Origin: Betaproteobacteria bacterium
GTDB taxonomy: Bacteria; Pseudomonadota; Gammaproteobacteria; Burkholderiales; Eutrophovitaceae
DNA: 64,000 nt
Reading direction: 5' to 3'
NCBI GenBank assembly: GCA_020354125.1
Contig: CP070643.1
Coordinates: 1 to 64,000, forward strand
Shown here: positions 44,233-54,323 of the stretch, in pieces
Numbering within the stretch: position 1 is the first letter of the stretch
Layout of the letters: the number at the start of each line of letters is the position of its first letter
The notes under the pieces: model-generated
The model's database searches: none
Told to the model about the DNA's origin: nothing
The model's input: only the letters and a program-made list of their open reading frames with translations
Translations under genes and position numbers: made by a program

Positions 44233-45315
44233 GTGAGCAGGGTATTTAATTTCAGCGCGGGGCCGGCGGCCTTACCCGAGGAAGTACTGGAACAAGCACG
44301 TGACGAGATGCTTGACTGGCATGGTGCTGGTATGTCGGTCATGGAGATGAGCCATCGCGGCAAGGAATTCATCTCGATAGCCGAGGCGGCCGAGGCGGAT
44401 CTTCGTGAATTGCTGGGCGTAACGGACAATTACAAGGTTCTTTTCCTGCAGGGAGGGGCCACCTCGCAGTTTTCAATGGTGCCGCAGAACCTTCTCGCAG
44501 ACAAACAATCGGCCGACTACGTATACACCGGGCAGTGGTCCAAGAAAGCGATTGCAGAGGCGAAGAAGTTCTGCCGAGTGAATATCGCCGCCTCTTCAGA
44601 GGACAGGAATTTCACTTATATACCGCGATTCGGGACGTGGCGTCGCGATCCGGCCTCGGCCTACGTGCATATCACCAGCAACGAAACCATAGGTGGCGTC
44701 GAATACCATTGGGTGCCTGACGTCGGCGACGTGCCTCTGGTGGCGGACATGTCTTCGCACTTGTTGTCGCGTCCGGTTGACGTATCGCGATACGGTCTGA
44801 TTTATGCCGGGGCGCAGAAAAACATCGGTCCAGCCGGTCTGACAATCGTCATTATCAAGGAAGACCTGATCGGGACAGCAGCGGCGGAGATCGCTACCAT
44901 GGCAGATTACAAGACGCACGCCGAGAGCGGCTCGATGTACAACACACCGCCGACATATGCAATATATGTGGCTGGCCTGGTACTGCAGTGGCTCAAACGT
45001 CTCGGCGGGCTGGCCGCGATGGAGAAGACCAACATCGCCAAATCGCAACTGCTATACGAGTATCTCGATTCAACCCAATTTTATGACTGTCCGGTGTCAC
45101 CTGAGGACCGCTCGCGGATGAATGTGCCGTTTCGCATCAAGGAGGACAGTCTCGATGCACAGTTCCTGGCAGAAGCGAAAAATCATGGGCTGGTACAGTT
45201 AAAAGGACATCGATCAGTCGGCGGAATGCGAGCTTCGATCTACAATGCCATGCCGATCGAAGGTGTTCGGACATTGGTGGAATTCATGCGGGAGTTTGAG
45301 CGCAATCATGGCTGA
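44233..45315 (+). CDS. serC: Phosphoserine aminotransferase
   Basis: PLP enzyme of serine and PLP synthesis converting 3-phosphohydroxypyruvate to phosphoserine. The 360-residue protein has NFSAGPAALPEEVL at the start, GGATSQFSMVP, the PLP lysine in YAGAQKNIGPAGL, and the C-terminal HRSVGGMRASIYNAMP. Start is GTG preceded by GAAGGAAACAG. It overlaps serA by 8 bp. Confidence 0.96.
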   Translation: MSRVFNFSAGPAALPEEVLEQARDEMLDWHGAGMSVMEMSHRGKEFISIAEAAEADLRELLGVTDNYKVLFLQGGATSQFSMVPQNLLADKQSADYVYTGQWSKKAIAEAKKFCRVNIAASSEDRNFTYIPRFGTWRRDPASAYVHITSNETIGGVEYHWVPDVGDVPLVADMSSHLLSRPVDVSRYGLIYAGAQKNIGPAGLTIVIIKEDLIGTAAAEIATMADYKTHAESGSMYNTPPTYAIYVAGLVLQWLKRLGGLAAMEKTNIAKSQLLYEYLDSTQFYDCPVSPEDRSRMNVPFRIKEDSLDAQFLAEAKNHGLVQLKGHRSVGGMRASIYNAMPIEGVRTLVEFMREFERNHG

Positions 45316-46555
45316 GGGTGGCGTACACAGCGAAACCGTACACAACGAAACCGTACAGAACAAAACGATGCACAGAAAGATGCGCATACTGACGCTCAAC
45401 AACATTTCCAGTCTCGGGCTTCAGCGTTTTCCTGCGGATCGGTACAAGACCGAAACCGAAGCGAGCGGACCGGATGCCATCCTGGTCCGCTCTCACAATA
45501 TGCATGACCTCGAGATCCCGGACACGGTCAAGGCAATTGGCCGCGCCGGAGCGGGTACCAACAACATCCCGGTCGCGCAAATGAGTCAGCGCGGCATTCC
45601 CGTATTCAACACACCGGGCGCGAACGCCAACGCGGTAAAGGAACTGGTGATAGCGGCGATGCTCATCGCAGCGCGCAATCTCACCGGCGCAGTGCGCTTC
45701 GTCGAAACGGTCGAGGGTAATGATGAAGAAATCAATCGCATCGTTGAAGGGGCGAAGAAGAACTTCGCTGGGGTCGAGCTGCCCAATCGCACACTCGGTG
45801 TGATCGGTCTCGGCAAGATCGGCAGTCTGGTGGCCGATGCGGCCATCAAACTTGGAATGAACGTATGGGGTTACGACCCCAACATCACTGTTGACGCCGC
45901 CTGGAGTCTGCCGGCACAAGTGCACAAAGCGCATACGATCGAAGAACTGGTGCGTCGCTGCCAATTCCTCACCGTACACGTGCCCCTGCTCGATTCCACC
46001 CGCGACCTGATTGACGCAAGGCGGCTGGCGATGATGGACCCTGGCGGCGTTGTGTTGAATTTCGCGCGCGACGGTGTGGTCAGCAACGACGCGGTGCTGG
46101 AATTCCTCGGCAATGGCCGGCTGAAATACTACGTATGCGACTTTCCGAGTGCCAAACTTGCCAAGGCGGAGCGCGTTATCGCGCTGCCGCACCTTGGCGC
46201 GTCAACCAGGGAAGCCGAGGACAATTGCGCGGTGATGGTGGTCGACCAGATCCGCGACTATCTCGAACACGGCAATATCCGTCACTCAGTAAATTTTCCG
46301 GAAGTGTTGATGGCGCGCGAATCGCCGTATCGGTTGGGTATCGCCAATTCGAACGTGCCCAACATGGTGAGCCAGATCTCGGCGGCGGTTGCCGAAGCGG
46401 GTCTGAACATTCACAACATGATCAACAAATCACGAGAGGATATCGCCTACACGCTGGTCGATGTCGATAGTCCGGTGCCGGCACAAGTGGTCGACGCGAT
46501 CCATGAGATTGCCGGTGTCCTGACGCTACGCTATCTGCCGCTGCAAGGCGAATGA
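45308..46555 (+). CDS. serA: D-3-phosphoglycerate dehydrogenase, with repeat-made N-terminal extension
   Basis: Oxidises 3-phosphoglycerate, the first step of serine synthesis. The core begins MRILTLNNISSLGL at 45380; NAD-binding LGVIGLGKIGSLVAD and the catalytic Arg/Glu/His regions (NFARDGVV, LPHLGASTREAE) are intact, with a C-terminal ACT domain (NVPNMVSQISAAVAEAGLNI). From the ATG at 45308 the protein is 415 residues and carries about 24 extra residues made of the pentapeptide repeats VHSET, VHNET, VQNKT and MHRKM. A start at 45380 would remove them but lacks a good ribosome-binding site. The gene sits between serC and pheA. Confidence 0.88.
   Translation: MAEGGVHSETVHNETVQNKTMHRKMRILTLNNISSLGLQRFPADRYKTETEASGPDAILVRSHNMHDLEIPDTVKAIGRAGAGTNNIPVAQMSQRGIPVFNTPGANANAVKELVIAAMLIAARNLTGAVRFVETVEGNDEEINRIVEGAKKNFAGVELPNRTLGVIGLGKIGSLVADAAIKLGMNVWGYDPNITVDAAWSLPAQVHKAHTIEELVRRCQFLTVHVPLLDSTRDLIDARRLAMMDPGGVVLNFARDGVVSNDAVLEFLGNGRLKYYVCDFPSAKLAKAERVIALPHLGASTREAEDNCAVMVVDQIRDYLEHGNIRHSVNFPEVLMARESPYRLGIANSNVPNMVSQISAAVAEAGLNIHNMINKSREDIAYTLVDVDSPVPAQVVDAIHEIAGVLTLRYLPLQGE
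45323..45382 (+). repeat. 15-bp tandem repeat encoding the SerA N-terminal extension
   Basis: Four units of 15 bp begin at 45323, 45338, 45353 and 45368 (GTACACAGCGAAACC, GTACACAACGAAACC, GTACAGAACAAAACG, ATGCACAGAAAGATG). The first two differ at one base; divergence grows towards the conserved core. Being 15 bp, the repeat keeps the reading frame. Confidence 0.85.
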
Positions 46556-47628
46556 GCATGTCATCGGACCCGCTAAAGGCCCTGCGTACCCAAATCGACG
46601 AGGTCGACGAAGAACTACTGCGGCTGTTCAACGAGCGTGCGAAGCTTGCGCAGTCAGTTGGCGAGGTCAAAGGCAGTGACGTGGTATATCGTCCCGAGCG
46701 CGAAGCACAGGTACTACTGCGTCTGAGCCAGATCAACCCTGGCCCGTTGCCGGCCAAGGCGGTTGTACACTTGTTTACCGAATTGATTTCGGCTTGCCGC
46801 GCACAGGAGGAGATGCTGTCGGTGGCTTGCCTTGGACCGCGCGGAACCTTCAGTGAAGAAGCATTGAGCAAACATTTTGGCGCGCAGGTGCCACGGGTGA
46901 TGTGCCCATCCATCGACGAAGTGTTCCGAACCGTTGAAGCGGGTGCAGTGGGCTACGGCGTCGTCCCGGTCGAGAATTCAACCGAAGGCGGGGTAGGGCG
47001 AAGCATGGATCTGTTACTGGTAACGCCGTTGACCGTGTGCGGCGAGGTATCACTGCCGGTACACCAGAATCTGCTCAGCAAGGCCGACTCACAGGAGAAT
47101 TTGCGCCGAATCTATTCGCACGTGCAGAGCCTCGCGCAGTGCAATTCGTGGTTGTCGCAGCACCTGCCTGACGTTGAGCGGGTGCCGGTGGCCAGCAATG
47201 CTGAAGCCGCACGGCGCGCTGCTGAAGATGCTGATGCGGCGGCGATCGCGGGCGCAGCAGCGGCCGCGCACTATGGTTTGTCGGTTCTGGCAAGCAGCAT
47301 CGAAGACGATCCCAATAACACGACGCGCTTCCTTGTAATCGGCTCGCAGGAAGTCGCAGCTTCTGGAAGGGACAAGACGTCGTTCGTGATGGCATCGCAG
47401 AACCGGCCGGGGGCAATTTTCGATCTTCTCGAGCCACTTGCCAGGCATCAGGTCAGCATGACCAGGTTGGAATCGCGGCCATCGCGTACCGGCTTGTGGG
47501 AATACGTGTTCTTCGTCGACATCGAGGGCCATCAGAACGACGCGACTGTCAGCGCTGCGCTTGCGGAAATCCGCGAGCGTGCCGGCTTCCTGAAAATCCT
47601 CGGCTCCTATCCGGTAGCCGTTTCGTGA
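46552..47628 (+). CDS. pheA: Chorismate mutase-prephenate dehydratase (P-protein)
   Basis: Bifunctional phenylalanine-pathway enzyme, 358 residues. The N-terminal AroQ chorismate mutase is at about residues 5-90 (LRTQIDEVDEELLRLFNERAKLA), prephenate dehydratase at about 95-270 (CLGPRGTFSEEA, PVENSTEGGVG, and catalytic Thr in NTTRFLVIG), and an ACT domain at about 280-355 with the Phe-binding ESRPSR. It overlaps the serA stop by 4 bp. Confidence 0.96.
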   Translation: MSMSSDPLKALRTQIDEVDEELLRLFNERAKLAQSVGEVKGSDVVYRPEREAQVLLRLSQINPGPLPAKAVVHLFTELISACRAQEEMLSVACLGPRGTFSEEALSKHFGAQVPRVMCPSIDEVFRTVEAGAVGYGVVPVENSTEGGVGRSMDLLLVTPLTVCGEVSLPVHQNLLSKADSQENLRRIYSHVQSLAQCNSWLSQHLPDVERVPVASNAEAARRAAEDADAAAIAGAAAAAHYGLSVLASSIEDDPNNTTRFLVIGSQEVAASGRDKTSFVMASQNRPGAIFDLLEPLARHQVSMTRLESRPSRTGLWEYVFFVDIEGHQNDATVSAALAEIRERAGFLKILGSYPVAVS

Positions 47629-47683
47629 GCGCCGCGACGCTGAACGAAGCCATTTCTGAATAGGGCGATGTCAAAGCGAAGCG

Positions 47684-48805
47684 ATGTCTGAAGGAAACAC
47701 ATACGAAGTGCGGGTACCGGCGCTACCTTATGTCCGGTCGATTGCGCCTTACCAGCCAGGCAAGCCGATCTCGGAAGTGGCGCGGGAACTCGGGCTGGCC
47801 GAAGCCGATATCGTCAAGCTCGCCTCCAACGAGAATCCACTCGGTGCCAGTCCGCACGCCATGCAGGCGGCGCAAGCCGAGCTCACCGAAGTTGCACGCT
47901 ATCCGGATGGCAGCGGCTTCCTGCTAAGGAACGCACTAGCCGATTACCACAATGTCAGCCCGGAAATGCTGGTGCTTGGTAACGGATCGAATGATGTGCT
48001 GGAACTGGCGTCGATTGCGTTTCTTGGACCTGGACTGTCAGCCGTGTATGCGCAGCACTGCTTCGTTGTGAATCAGCTCGCGACCAAAGCGCGAGGTGCC
48101 GAAGGAATTGAAGTGCCGGCAAACGACTTCGGGCACGATCTGCAAGCGATGCGCAAAGCAGTGCGTGACGATACGCGCATCATTTTCGTGTCGAATCCGA
48201 ACAATCCGACTGGAACCTTTGTAACACCGGCCGAGGTGCGCGATTTCCTGCAACAGGTGCCGGCCAACGTCTTGGTCGTGTTGGACGAAGCCTACTATGA
48301 GTATCTGGCGCCGGGACAACAGTCAGGCAGCATTGCATGGATTTCAGAGTTTCCGAATCTGCTGGTAACGCGCACCTTCTCCAAGGCACACGGACTGGCC
48401 GGTCTGCGCGTCGGTTACGGCGTTGCGCACCCGAGCGTGGCAGATCTGATGAATCGGATTCGCCAACCGTTCAACGTCAGTAACGTGGCGCAGGCGGCGG
48501 CGCTCGCCGCACTCGGCGATGCCGAATTCATCGAGCGCAGCGTCGAGCTCAATCGTGTCGGAATGAAGCAACTGACTGACGGATTTGCTTCTCTTGGACT
48601 CGAATGGATTGAGTCGTCCGGCAATTTTGTTACGCTTCGTGTCGGTGACGCGGGCCGGGTCTTCAAGCAATTGCTCGAGCGCGGCGTGATCGTTCGACCG
48701 GTTGCGGGTTACGGTTTGCCGGAACACTTGCGTGTGTCGATCGGTCTCGAATCCGAAAACAGCCGGCTGTTGGAGACGCTTGGCGCGGTATTGAAGGCGT
48801 CCTGA
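47684..48805 (+). CDS. hisC: Histidinol-phosphate aminotransferase (HisC family)
   Basis: PLP aminotransferase of 373 residues. Key motifs are KLASNENPLG, NGSNDVLELA, FVSNPNNPTGT, the PLP lysine in TRTFSKAHGLAGLRVGYG and the late RPVAGYGLPEHLRVSIG. Located between pheA and tyrA, it probably also serves as the aromatic aminotransferase of the Phe/Tyr pathways (hisH-type role), as in pseudomonads; this is from context. Confidence 0.93.
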   Translation: MSEGNTYEVRVPALPYVRSIAPYQPGKPISEVARELGLAEADIVKLASNENPLGASPHAMQAAQAELTEVARYPDGSGFLLRNALADYHNVSPEMLVLGNGSNDVLELASIAFLGPGLSAVYAQHCFVVNQLATKARGAEGIEVPANDFGHDLQAMRKAVRDDTRIIFVSNPNNPTGTFVTPAEVRDFLQQVPANVLVVLDEAYYEYLAPGQQSGSIAWISEFPNLLVTRTFSKAHGLAGLRVGYGVAHPSVADLMNRIRQPFNVSNVAQAAALAALGDAEFIERSVELNRVGMKQLTDGFASLGLEWIESSGNFVTLRVGDAGRVFKQLLERGVIVRPVAGYGLPEHLRVSIGLESENSRLLETLGAVLKAS

Positions 48806-48831
48806 GCGGCACCGGGGAAGGGTAACAGGCC

Positions 48832-49710
48832 TTGCAGGACTTCCATATCGGCAAGCTGGTTGTGGTTGGTGTCGGCCTGATCGGCGGCTCGGTGGCTGCG
48901 GCGCTGAAACGCGAGCGGCTGGTCGATCGCGTCGTCGGCGTGGGCCGCAGTCGCGCCAACATGCAGCAGGCATTATCTGCTGGCGTGATTGACGAACAAG
49001 CGCAAGACCTCACTAGCGCAGCCCGCGGCGCTGAATTGGTGCTGGTTGCAGTACCGGTCAGACAGACTGCCAGTGTGTTGCAGCAATTGCGCCAAGCCGT
49101 GGCCGATGGTGTCATCGTCACCGACGCCGGAAGCACCAAGCGCGACTTTGTGCACATGGCGCGGGACATATTTGGATCATCTGTGAAGCATGTCGTGCCA
49201 GGCCATCCGATCGCCGGAGCAGAACGCAGCGGTGTTGCGGCTGCAACCGCCGATTTGTATACCGGCAAGCGCGTGGTTCTCACTCCCTTGCCGGATAACG
49301 AGAATAAATTCGTGGAACGTGTTGCATCGATGTGGCGCGCTTGTGGTGCCAACGTCATTCAGATGAGTCCGGAGCATCACGACGCGGTCTTCTCGGCGGT
49401 CAGTCATCTGCCACACGTGCTTTCCTATGCACTGGTCGAATTGATTGCCTCGCGCGACAATGCCGAAGAACTGTTTTCGTTTGCGGCCGGCGGCTTCCGC
49501 GACTTCACGCGCATCGCCGGCAGCTCTCCTGAAATGTGGCGCGACATCTGCGACGCCAATGCCGATCAACTGCTGCGCGACATTGACGCTTTCCAGCAAG
49601 CACTTTCGCTGTTGGCCGGCTACATCCGTTCCGGAGATATGGACAAGGTCGAAGCGGTGTTTGCAGCGGCGGCACGGGCGCGCAATGCCTGGGTCAACAG
49701 TCTGAAATGA
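48832..49710 (+). CDS. tyrA: Prephenate/arogenate dehydrogenase
   Basis: NAD(P)-dependent enzyme of tyrosine synthesis, 292 residues. The nucleotide-binding start [19 protein letters not shown] is followed by [22 protein letters not shown] (catalytic His region) and [16 protein letters not shown]. It starts at TTG preceded by GGGGAAGGG. In Pseudomonas this domain is fused to AroA; here it is separate, ending 13 bp before aroA. Confidence 0.93.
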   Translation: MQDFHIGKLVVVGVGLIGGSVAAALKRERLVDRVVGVGRSRANMQQALSAGVIDEQAQDLTSAARGAELVLVAVPVRQTASVLQQLRQAVADGVIVTDAGSTKRDFVHMARDIFGSSVKHVVPGHPIAGAERSGVAAATADLYTGKRVVLTPLPDNENKFVERVASMWRACGANVIQMSPEHHDAVFSAVSHLPHVLSYALVELIASRDNAEELFSFAAGGFRDFTRIAGSSPEMWRDICDANADQLLRDIDAFQQALSLLAGYIRSGDMDKVEAVFAAAARARNAWVNSLK

Positions 49711-49723
49711 GATCGCAGCTAAT

Positions 49724-49756
49724 ATGAGTGCGGCGACTATGAGTGCGGCGAACATG
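49724..49756 (+). repeat. 15-bp duplication at the aroA-cmk start
   Basis: ATGAGTGCGGCGACT (49724) and ATGAGTGCGGCGAAC (49739) give the start [11 protein letters not shown]. Twelve of 15 bases are identical. Three in-frame ATGs (49724, 49739, 49754) result, so the true start is uncertain. Confidence 0.75.
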
Positions 49757-51697
49757 AAACAGCGGCGTGATCATATCGAACTCATCGCACCTTTTGGAGC
49801 AGCGGGCTCGGTCACGTTGCCGGGGTCGAAGAGTATTTCGAATCGGGTGCTGTTGCTCGCCGCGCTTGCCGAAGGCAAGACTGAGATTGCCCATCTGCTC
49901 GCATCAGACGATACGCGCTACATGCTCGACGCGCTGAAGACACTCGGCGTGGAAATTGACGAACAGACGTCGCTGTGTACCGTCACTGGGACTGCCGGCA
50001 GCTTTGCCACGCGCCAAGCCGATCTGTTTCTCGGCAATGCCGGCACCGCAATCCGGCCCCTGACCGCCGTATTGGCCGTGGCGTCCGGCAATTACCACCT
50101 GTCCGGCGTGGCGCGCATGCATGAAAGACCCATCGGTGATTTAGTCGAGGCACTGTGTGCCGTGGGCGCAACCATCCGCTATGCAGAAAAAGAGGGCTAT
50201 CCGCCGCTGCAAATTGGTCCGGGGGAGATCGACCTGTCGTCCCCGGTGCATGTGCGAGGAGATGTGTCGAGCCAGTTTCTGACCGCGCTCCTGCTGGCCT
50301 TGCCGCTCACGCAACAGGACGCCGTCATTCGTGTCGACGGCGAGTTGGTATCGCGACCATACGTGGAGATTACTTTGAACCTGATGGCACGCTTCGGGGT
50401 GAACGTGGCTCGCGACGGATGGCGCGAGTTCCGTCTGGCGAAGGGCAGCCGCTACCGGTCACCGGGGCGCATCAGGGTGGAAGGTGATGCTTCGGGTGCT
50501 TCCTATTTCCTCGCCGCCGGTGCGCTCGGCGGCGGCCCGGTGCGCGTCAACGGTGTCGGGCGCGACAGTATTCAGGGTGACGTCAGGTTTTCAGACGCGC
50601 TTGTTGAACTCGGTGCCCAAATCGACATCGGTGAAGAGTGGATCGAGGCGCAGGCCCCGGAGCATGGACAACTCAAAGCGTTTGATCTGGATCTGAATCA
50701 CATTCCGGACGCTGCCATGACGCTGGCGGTGGTGGCGCTGTTCTGCAATGGCACCAGCAAGTTGAGAAATATTGCCAATTGGAGGGTGAAGGAAACAGAT
50801 CGTCTCGCCGCCATGGCGAGCGAGCTGCGCAAATTGGGTGCTTTGGTGAAAGAAGGCGAAGATTTCCTCGAAATCAAGCCACCTGACGCCATCAGCGGTG
50901 GCGCCAGCATCGATACTTACGACGATCATCGTATCGCCATGTGTTTCTCGCTGGCAGCACTGTCTGGAGTGTCGGTTCGTATCAACGACCCCGACTGTGT
51001 CGCCAAGACGTACCCGGATTACTTCGAACATTTTGCGCGACTGATCGAAGCACCAGTCATCGCCATTGACGGTCCATCCGGATCGGGCAAGGGCACCGTC
51101 GCCAAACGAGTGGCCGAAGTCCTCGGTTTTCATTACCTCGACAGCGGTGCACTGTATCGACTTGTGGCCCTGCATGCCCAGCGCACCAAAGTAGCTGTCG
51201 ACGACACCAGCTCTGTGGCGACGCTGGCTCGTGATCTGCCGGTCGAATTCCGCGACTCCGAAATCTATCTCGACGGCGAACGGGTAACCGATGCCATTCG
51301 CGCTGAGTCGGTGTCAGAGGCAGCCAGTCGCGCAGCCCAAATTCCTGAGGTTCGTGAGGCGCTTATGAAGCGTCAACGGCATTTTCGCCGGGCTCCCGGG
51401 CTGGTTGCCGAGGGACGTGATATGGCGAGCGTTGTTTTCCCCGAGGCAGCGCTCAAGGTCTATCTCACGGCAAGCGCTGAAGCGCGTGCCGATAGACGCT
51501 ATAAGCAGTTGATAGAAAAAGGGTTAGATGCTAATCTAGCGACCCTTTTGCGAGACATTCGGCAACGTGATGCGCGCGACAGCGGGCGCAGCGTTGCGCC
51601 TCTCCAGAAGAGTGCGGATGCGCAAGTGCTTGAAACAACGGATCTTTCAATCGACGAAGGCGTCGACCAGGTGATTCGCTGGTTCAGCAAAGCGTGA
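49724..51697 (+). CDS. aroA: EPSP synthase-cytidylate kinase fusion
   Basis: A bifunctional protein of 657 residues. Residues about 15-440 are 3-phosphoshikimate 1-carboxyvinyltransferase of the shikimate pathway ([56 protein letters not shown]). From about 443 the sequence runs directly into cytidylate kinase ([23 protein letters not shown] with the P-loop, [35 protein letters not shown]). Separate aroA and cmk genes are adjacent here in pseudomonads, so this is a fusion of neighbours. A TyrA gene precedes and rpsA follows. Confidence 0.95.
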   Translation: MSAATMSAANMKQRRDHIELIAPFGAAGSVTLPGSKSISNRVLLLAALAEGKTEIAHLLASDDTRYMLDALKTLGVEIDEQTSLCTVTGTAGSFATRQADLFLGNAGTAIRPLTAVLAVASGNYHLSGVARMHERPIGDLVEALCAVGATIRYAEKEGYPPLQIGPGEIDLSSPVHVRGDVSSQFLTALLLALPLTQQDAVIRVDGELVSRPYVEITLNLMARFGVNVARDGWREFRLAKGSRYRSPGRIRVEGDASGASYFLAAGALGGGPVRVNGVGRDSIQGDVRFSDALVELGAQIDIGEEWIEAQAPEHGQLKAFDLDLNHIPDAAMTLAVVALFCNGTSKLRNIANWRVKETDRLAAMASELRKLGALVKEGEDFLEIKPPDAISGGASIDTYDDHRIAMCFSLAALSGVSVRINDPDCVAKTYPDYFEHFARLIEAPVIAIDGPSGSGKGTVAKRVAEVLGFHYLDSGALYRLVALHAQRTKVAVDDTSSVATLARDLPVEFRDSEIYLDGERVTDAIRAESVSEAASRAAQIPEVREALMKRQRHFRRAPGLVAEGRDMASVVFPEAALKVYLTASAEARADRRYKQLIEKGLDANLATLLRDIRQRDARDSGRSVAPLQKSADAQVLETTDLSIDEGVDQVIRWFSKA

Positions 51698-51843
51698 TCC
51701 GGGGCCCCACTCCCTACAGACCCGGACTTCAAGCACGCGGCCTAAATGACACGGCCAAGGGCAGATTTTCGGTTCGTCAGGGTGGGTTGAACAACCAGCC
51801 CCGTCCTTGTTTGACGGGTTATTACATTGAAACTTAACACTTT
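51698..51843 (+). promoter_or_regulatory. rpsA leader without Shine-Dalgarno
   Basis: The 146-bp leader contains a hairpin at 51800-51818 (CCCGTC-CTTGTTT-GACGGG), and the 25 bases before the ATG (ending AACTTAACACTTT) have no purine-rich ribosome-binding site. In Escherichia the rpsA leader likewise lacks one and is folded into hairpins for S1 autoregulation, so a similar control is likely here. Confidence 0.5.
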
Positions 51844-53550
51844 ATGACAACTGCAACCGAAGCCCCCTCAACCACTACAGAGAGTTTTGCCGCGCTGTTT
51901 GAAGAAAGCCTGTCACGCCAGGAAATGCGCGCGGGGGAGGTGATTACTGCTGAAGTCGTTCGCATCGACCAGAATTTTGTCGTCGTGAACGCCGGACTGA
52001 AGTCCGAAAGCTATATTGCAATAGACGAATTCAAGAACGACCGTGGCGAGCTCGAAGTCAGCCCGGGCGACTATGTCGCGGTCGCCATCGAGGCGCTCGA
52101 GGACGGCTATGGCGAAACCCGCCTGTCGCGTGAGAAAGCCAAGCGTCTTGCCGCCTGGCAAGACCTCGAGAAAGCAATGGAGGAAAGCCGCCTTGTTGAG
52201 GGCCTGGTCAGTGGCAAGGTCAAGGGTGGATTGACGGTCATGATCAATGGCATTCGTGCCTTCTTGCCCGGCTCACTGGTAGATATTCGTCCGGTCAAGG
52301 ACACTAATCCGTTCGAAGGCAAGCAACTCGAATTCAAAGTCATCAAGCTCGATCGCAAGCGTAACAACGTCGTTGTGTCGCGGCGCGCAGTACTCGAAGA
52401 AAGTCAGGGAGAGGAGCGGCAGAAACTGCTCGAAACTCTCAAGGAAGGTGCCGTCGTCAAAGGCATCGTCAAGAACATCACCGACTATGGCGCGTTTGTC
52501 GACCTGGGCGGCATAGACGGATTGCTGCACATCACTGATCTCGCCTGGCGGCGCGTCAAGCACCCGACCGAGGTCGTCAACGTTGGCGACGAAGTCGAAG
52601 CCAAGGTGCTGAAGTTCGACCAGGAGAAAAACCGCGTATCGCTTGGCCTGAAGCAGCTGGGAGAGGACCCGTGGGTTGGCCTGTCGCGTCGCTATCCGCC
52701 GGGAACACGCCTGTTTGGCAAGATTTCGAATCTGACTGATTACGGCGCGTTTGTCGAGATCGAATCGGGGATTGAAGGCTTGGTGCATGTCTCTGAGATG
52801 GACTGGACCAACAAGAATGTGCATCCGGCGAAAGTGGTGCAGGTCGGTGACGAAGTCGAAGTGATGATTCTCGAAATCGACGAAGATCGCCGCCGCATCT
52901 CACTTGGCATGAAACAGTGCAAGCCCAATCCTTGGGAAGAGTTTTCGCAGAATGCCAAGAAGGGCGACAAGGTCCGCGGCCAAATCAAGTCGATCACCGA
53001 TTTCGGAATCTTCATTGGCCTTGCCGGTGGTATCGACGGTCTGGTGCACCTGTCCGACTTGTCCTGGTCTGAACAGGGCGAGGAGGCAGTACGCAAGTAC
53101 AAGAAGGGCGACGAAGTTGAGGCCGTCGTGCTGTCGATCGACGTTGAGCGCGAGCGAATTTCACTGGGTATAAAGCAGCTCGAAGGCGATCCGTTCTCCA
53201 ACTATGTATCCACCCACGACAAAGGATCAGTAGTCGAGGGTGTGGTCACGGCGATTGATCCGAAAGGGGCAGTGGTCACGCTGGATGGGAACGTCGAGGC
53301 GTATTTGCGTGCCTCGGAGGTTTCGCGTGACCGGGTCGAAGATATTCGCAGCCACCTCAAGGAAGGTGACGAGGTATCTGCGATGATTATTAATATTGAC
53401 CGGAAGAATAGAAACATCAATCTTTCTATCAAGGCCAAGGATGCCGCCGAAGAGGCAGAGGCTGTTCAGAAGCACAGTTCCGATAGCCAGAAAGCTGGCG
53501 CCGGAACCACCAATCTTGGGGCGCTGTTGAAAGCCAAACTGGGGAAGTGA
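51844..53550 (+). CDS. rpsA: 30S ribosomal protein S1
   Basis: Binds mRNA on the small ribosomal subunit and melts structure during initiation. The 568 residues contain six S1 domains; repeated signatures are [48 protein letters not shown] (in parts) and [23 protein letters not shown]. The N-terminus ([24 protein letters not shown]) is the S2-binding part. It sits between aroA-cmk and ihfB, as in other gammaproteobacteria. Confidence 0.97.
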   Translation: MTTATEAPSTTTESFAALFEESLSRQEMRAGEVITAEVVRIDQNFVVVNAGLKSESYIAIDEFKNDRGELEVSPGDYVAVAIEALEDGYGETRLSREKAKRLAAWQDLEKAMEESRLVEGLVSGKVKGGLTVMINGIRAFLPGSLVDIRPVKDTNPFEGKQLEFKVIKLDRKRNNVVVSRRAVLEESQGEERQKLLETLKEGAVVKGIVKNITDYGAFVDLGGIDGLLHITDLAWRRVKHPTEVVNVGDEVEAKVLKFDQEKNRVSLGLKQLGEDPWVGLSRRYPPGTRLFGKISNLTDYGAFVEIESGIEGLVHVSEMDWTNKNVHPAKVVQVGDEVEVMILEIDEDRRRISLGMKQCKPNPWEEFSQNAKKGDKVRGQIKSITDFGIFIGLAGGIDGLVHLSDLSWSEQGEEAVRKYKKGDEVEAVVLSIDVERERISLGIKQLEGDPFSNYVSTHDKGSVVEGVVTAIDPKGAVVTLDGNVEAYLRASEVSRDRVEDIRSHLKEGDEVSAMIINIDRKNRNINLSIKAKDAAEEAEAVQKHSSDSQKAGAGTTNLGALLKAKLGK

Positions 53551-53588
53551 CAAAGCGCGTTCAATAACGACAAAGAACAGGACATGCC

Positions 53589-53876
53589 ATGACCAAGTCG
53601 GAACTTATCGCCAGGCTTGCGGCACATTTTCCGCAACTAGTTGCCAGCGACGCGGAGCTCGCTGTGAAGATGATTCTTGACGCGATGACCAGGAGCCTTT
53701 CCTCCGGTCAGCGCATCGAGATTCGCGGCTTTGGCAGTTTTGGCCTCAATTACCGGCCACCGCGGATCGGCCGCAATCCGAAGTCAGGTGAAAAGGTTCA
53801 GGTGCCGGCCAAGTATGTGCCTCACTTCAAGGCCGGTAAGGAGCTGCGAGAGCGGGTCGACGTCAAGAAACAGTGA
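53589..53876 (+). CDS. ihfB: Integration host factor subunit beta
   Basis: DNA-bending protein of 95 residues acting as a heterodimer with IhfA. It has [11 protein letters not shown] at the start, the HU/IHF signature [27 protein letters not shown] including the proline-tipped beta-arm, and a C-terminal [16 protein letters not shown] precedes the ATG. It is 38 bp after rpsA and is followed by a terminator. Confidence 0.97.
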   Translation: MTKSELIARLAAHFPQLVASDAELAVKMILDAMTRSLSSGQRIEIRGFGSFGLNYRPPRIGRNPKSGEKVQVPAKYVPHFKAGKELRERVDVKKQ

Positions 53877-53913
53877 AAAACCCGCTCCTGCATTGATGCA
53901 AGGACAAGGCGAG

Positions 53914-53957
53914 TGAAAAAAAAGCGGCATCAGCGAAAGATTGTGCCGCTTTTTTTG
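53914..53957 (+). terminator. Terminator after ihfB
   Basis: AAAAAAAAGCGGCA ... TGCCGCTTTTTTT forms a stem with a loop of about 14 nt and a T-run; the A-tract on the other arm would extend the stem. Confidence 0.85.
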
Positions 53958-53990
53958 TGCCGTTAACGTAACCGGATGCTGGGTCAGGAT

Positions 53991-54034
53991 CGCGAGATAA
54001 CGGCTTCGAGATAACTGATTGCGAGATATCTAGG
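53991..54034 (+). repeat. Degenerate 14-15 bp repeat in the lapA leader
   Basis: GCGAGATAACGGCTT, CGAGATAACTGATT and GCGAGATATCTAGG follow one another immediately upstream of lapA. The shared core is CGAGATA. The last unit contains the start region of lapA. Confidence 0.5.
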
Positions 54035-54297
54035 TGAAGTATCTGATTTGGTTTTTGCGCGTGCTGTTGTTCCTCGTGCTGTTGGGTTTTGCGATCAAGA
54101 ACACCGACCCGGTCGCGGTCAGGTTCTATCTCGGTGGTGAATGGGAAGCGCCGCTCGTATTCGTGTTGTTGGTGGCCTTTGTAGTTGGCGCTGCGGCGGG
54201 CATAGCGGCCAGTCTCGGCGTGGTCTTTCGTAAACGCAGGGAAATGGCCGGCCTGCGTAAAGAGCTTCGGGCGCGCAGCACTGAGCAGCCGCGGTGA
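54034..54297 (+). CDS. lapA: LapA-family membrane protein (DUF1049)
   Basis: An 87-residue inner-membrane protein with two transmembrane helices (LIWFLRVLLFLVLLGFAI and VFVLLVAFVVGAAAGIAASLGV) and the family sentence KNTDPVAVRFYLG between them, ending in a basic cytoplasmic tail. In Escherichia LapA works with LapB in control of lipopolysaccharide synthesis. Start is GTG. lapB follows 26 bp downstream. Confidence 0.92.
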   Translation: MKYLIWFLRVLLFLVLLGFAIKNTDPVAVRFYLGGEWEAPLVFVLLVAFVVGAAAGIAASLGVVFRKRREMAGLRKELRARSTEQPR

Positions 54298-54323
54298 GGC
54301 CCGTCAGAGATTGAAGACGCTGT

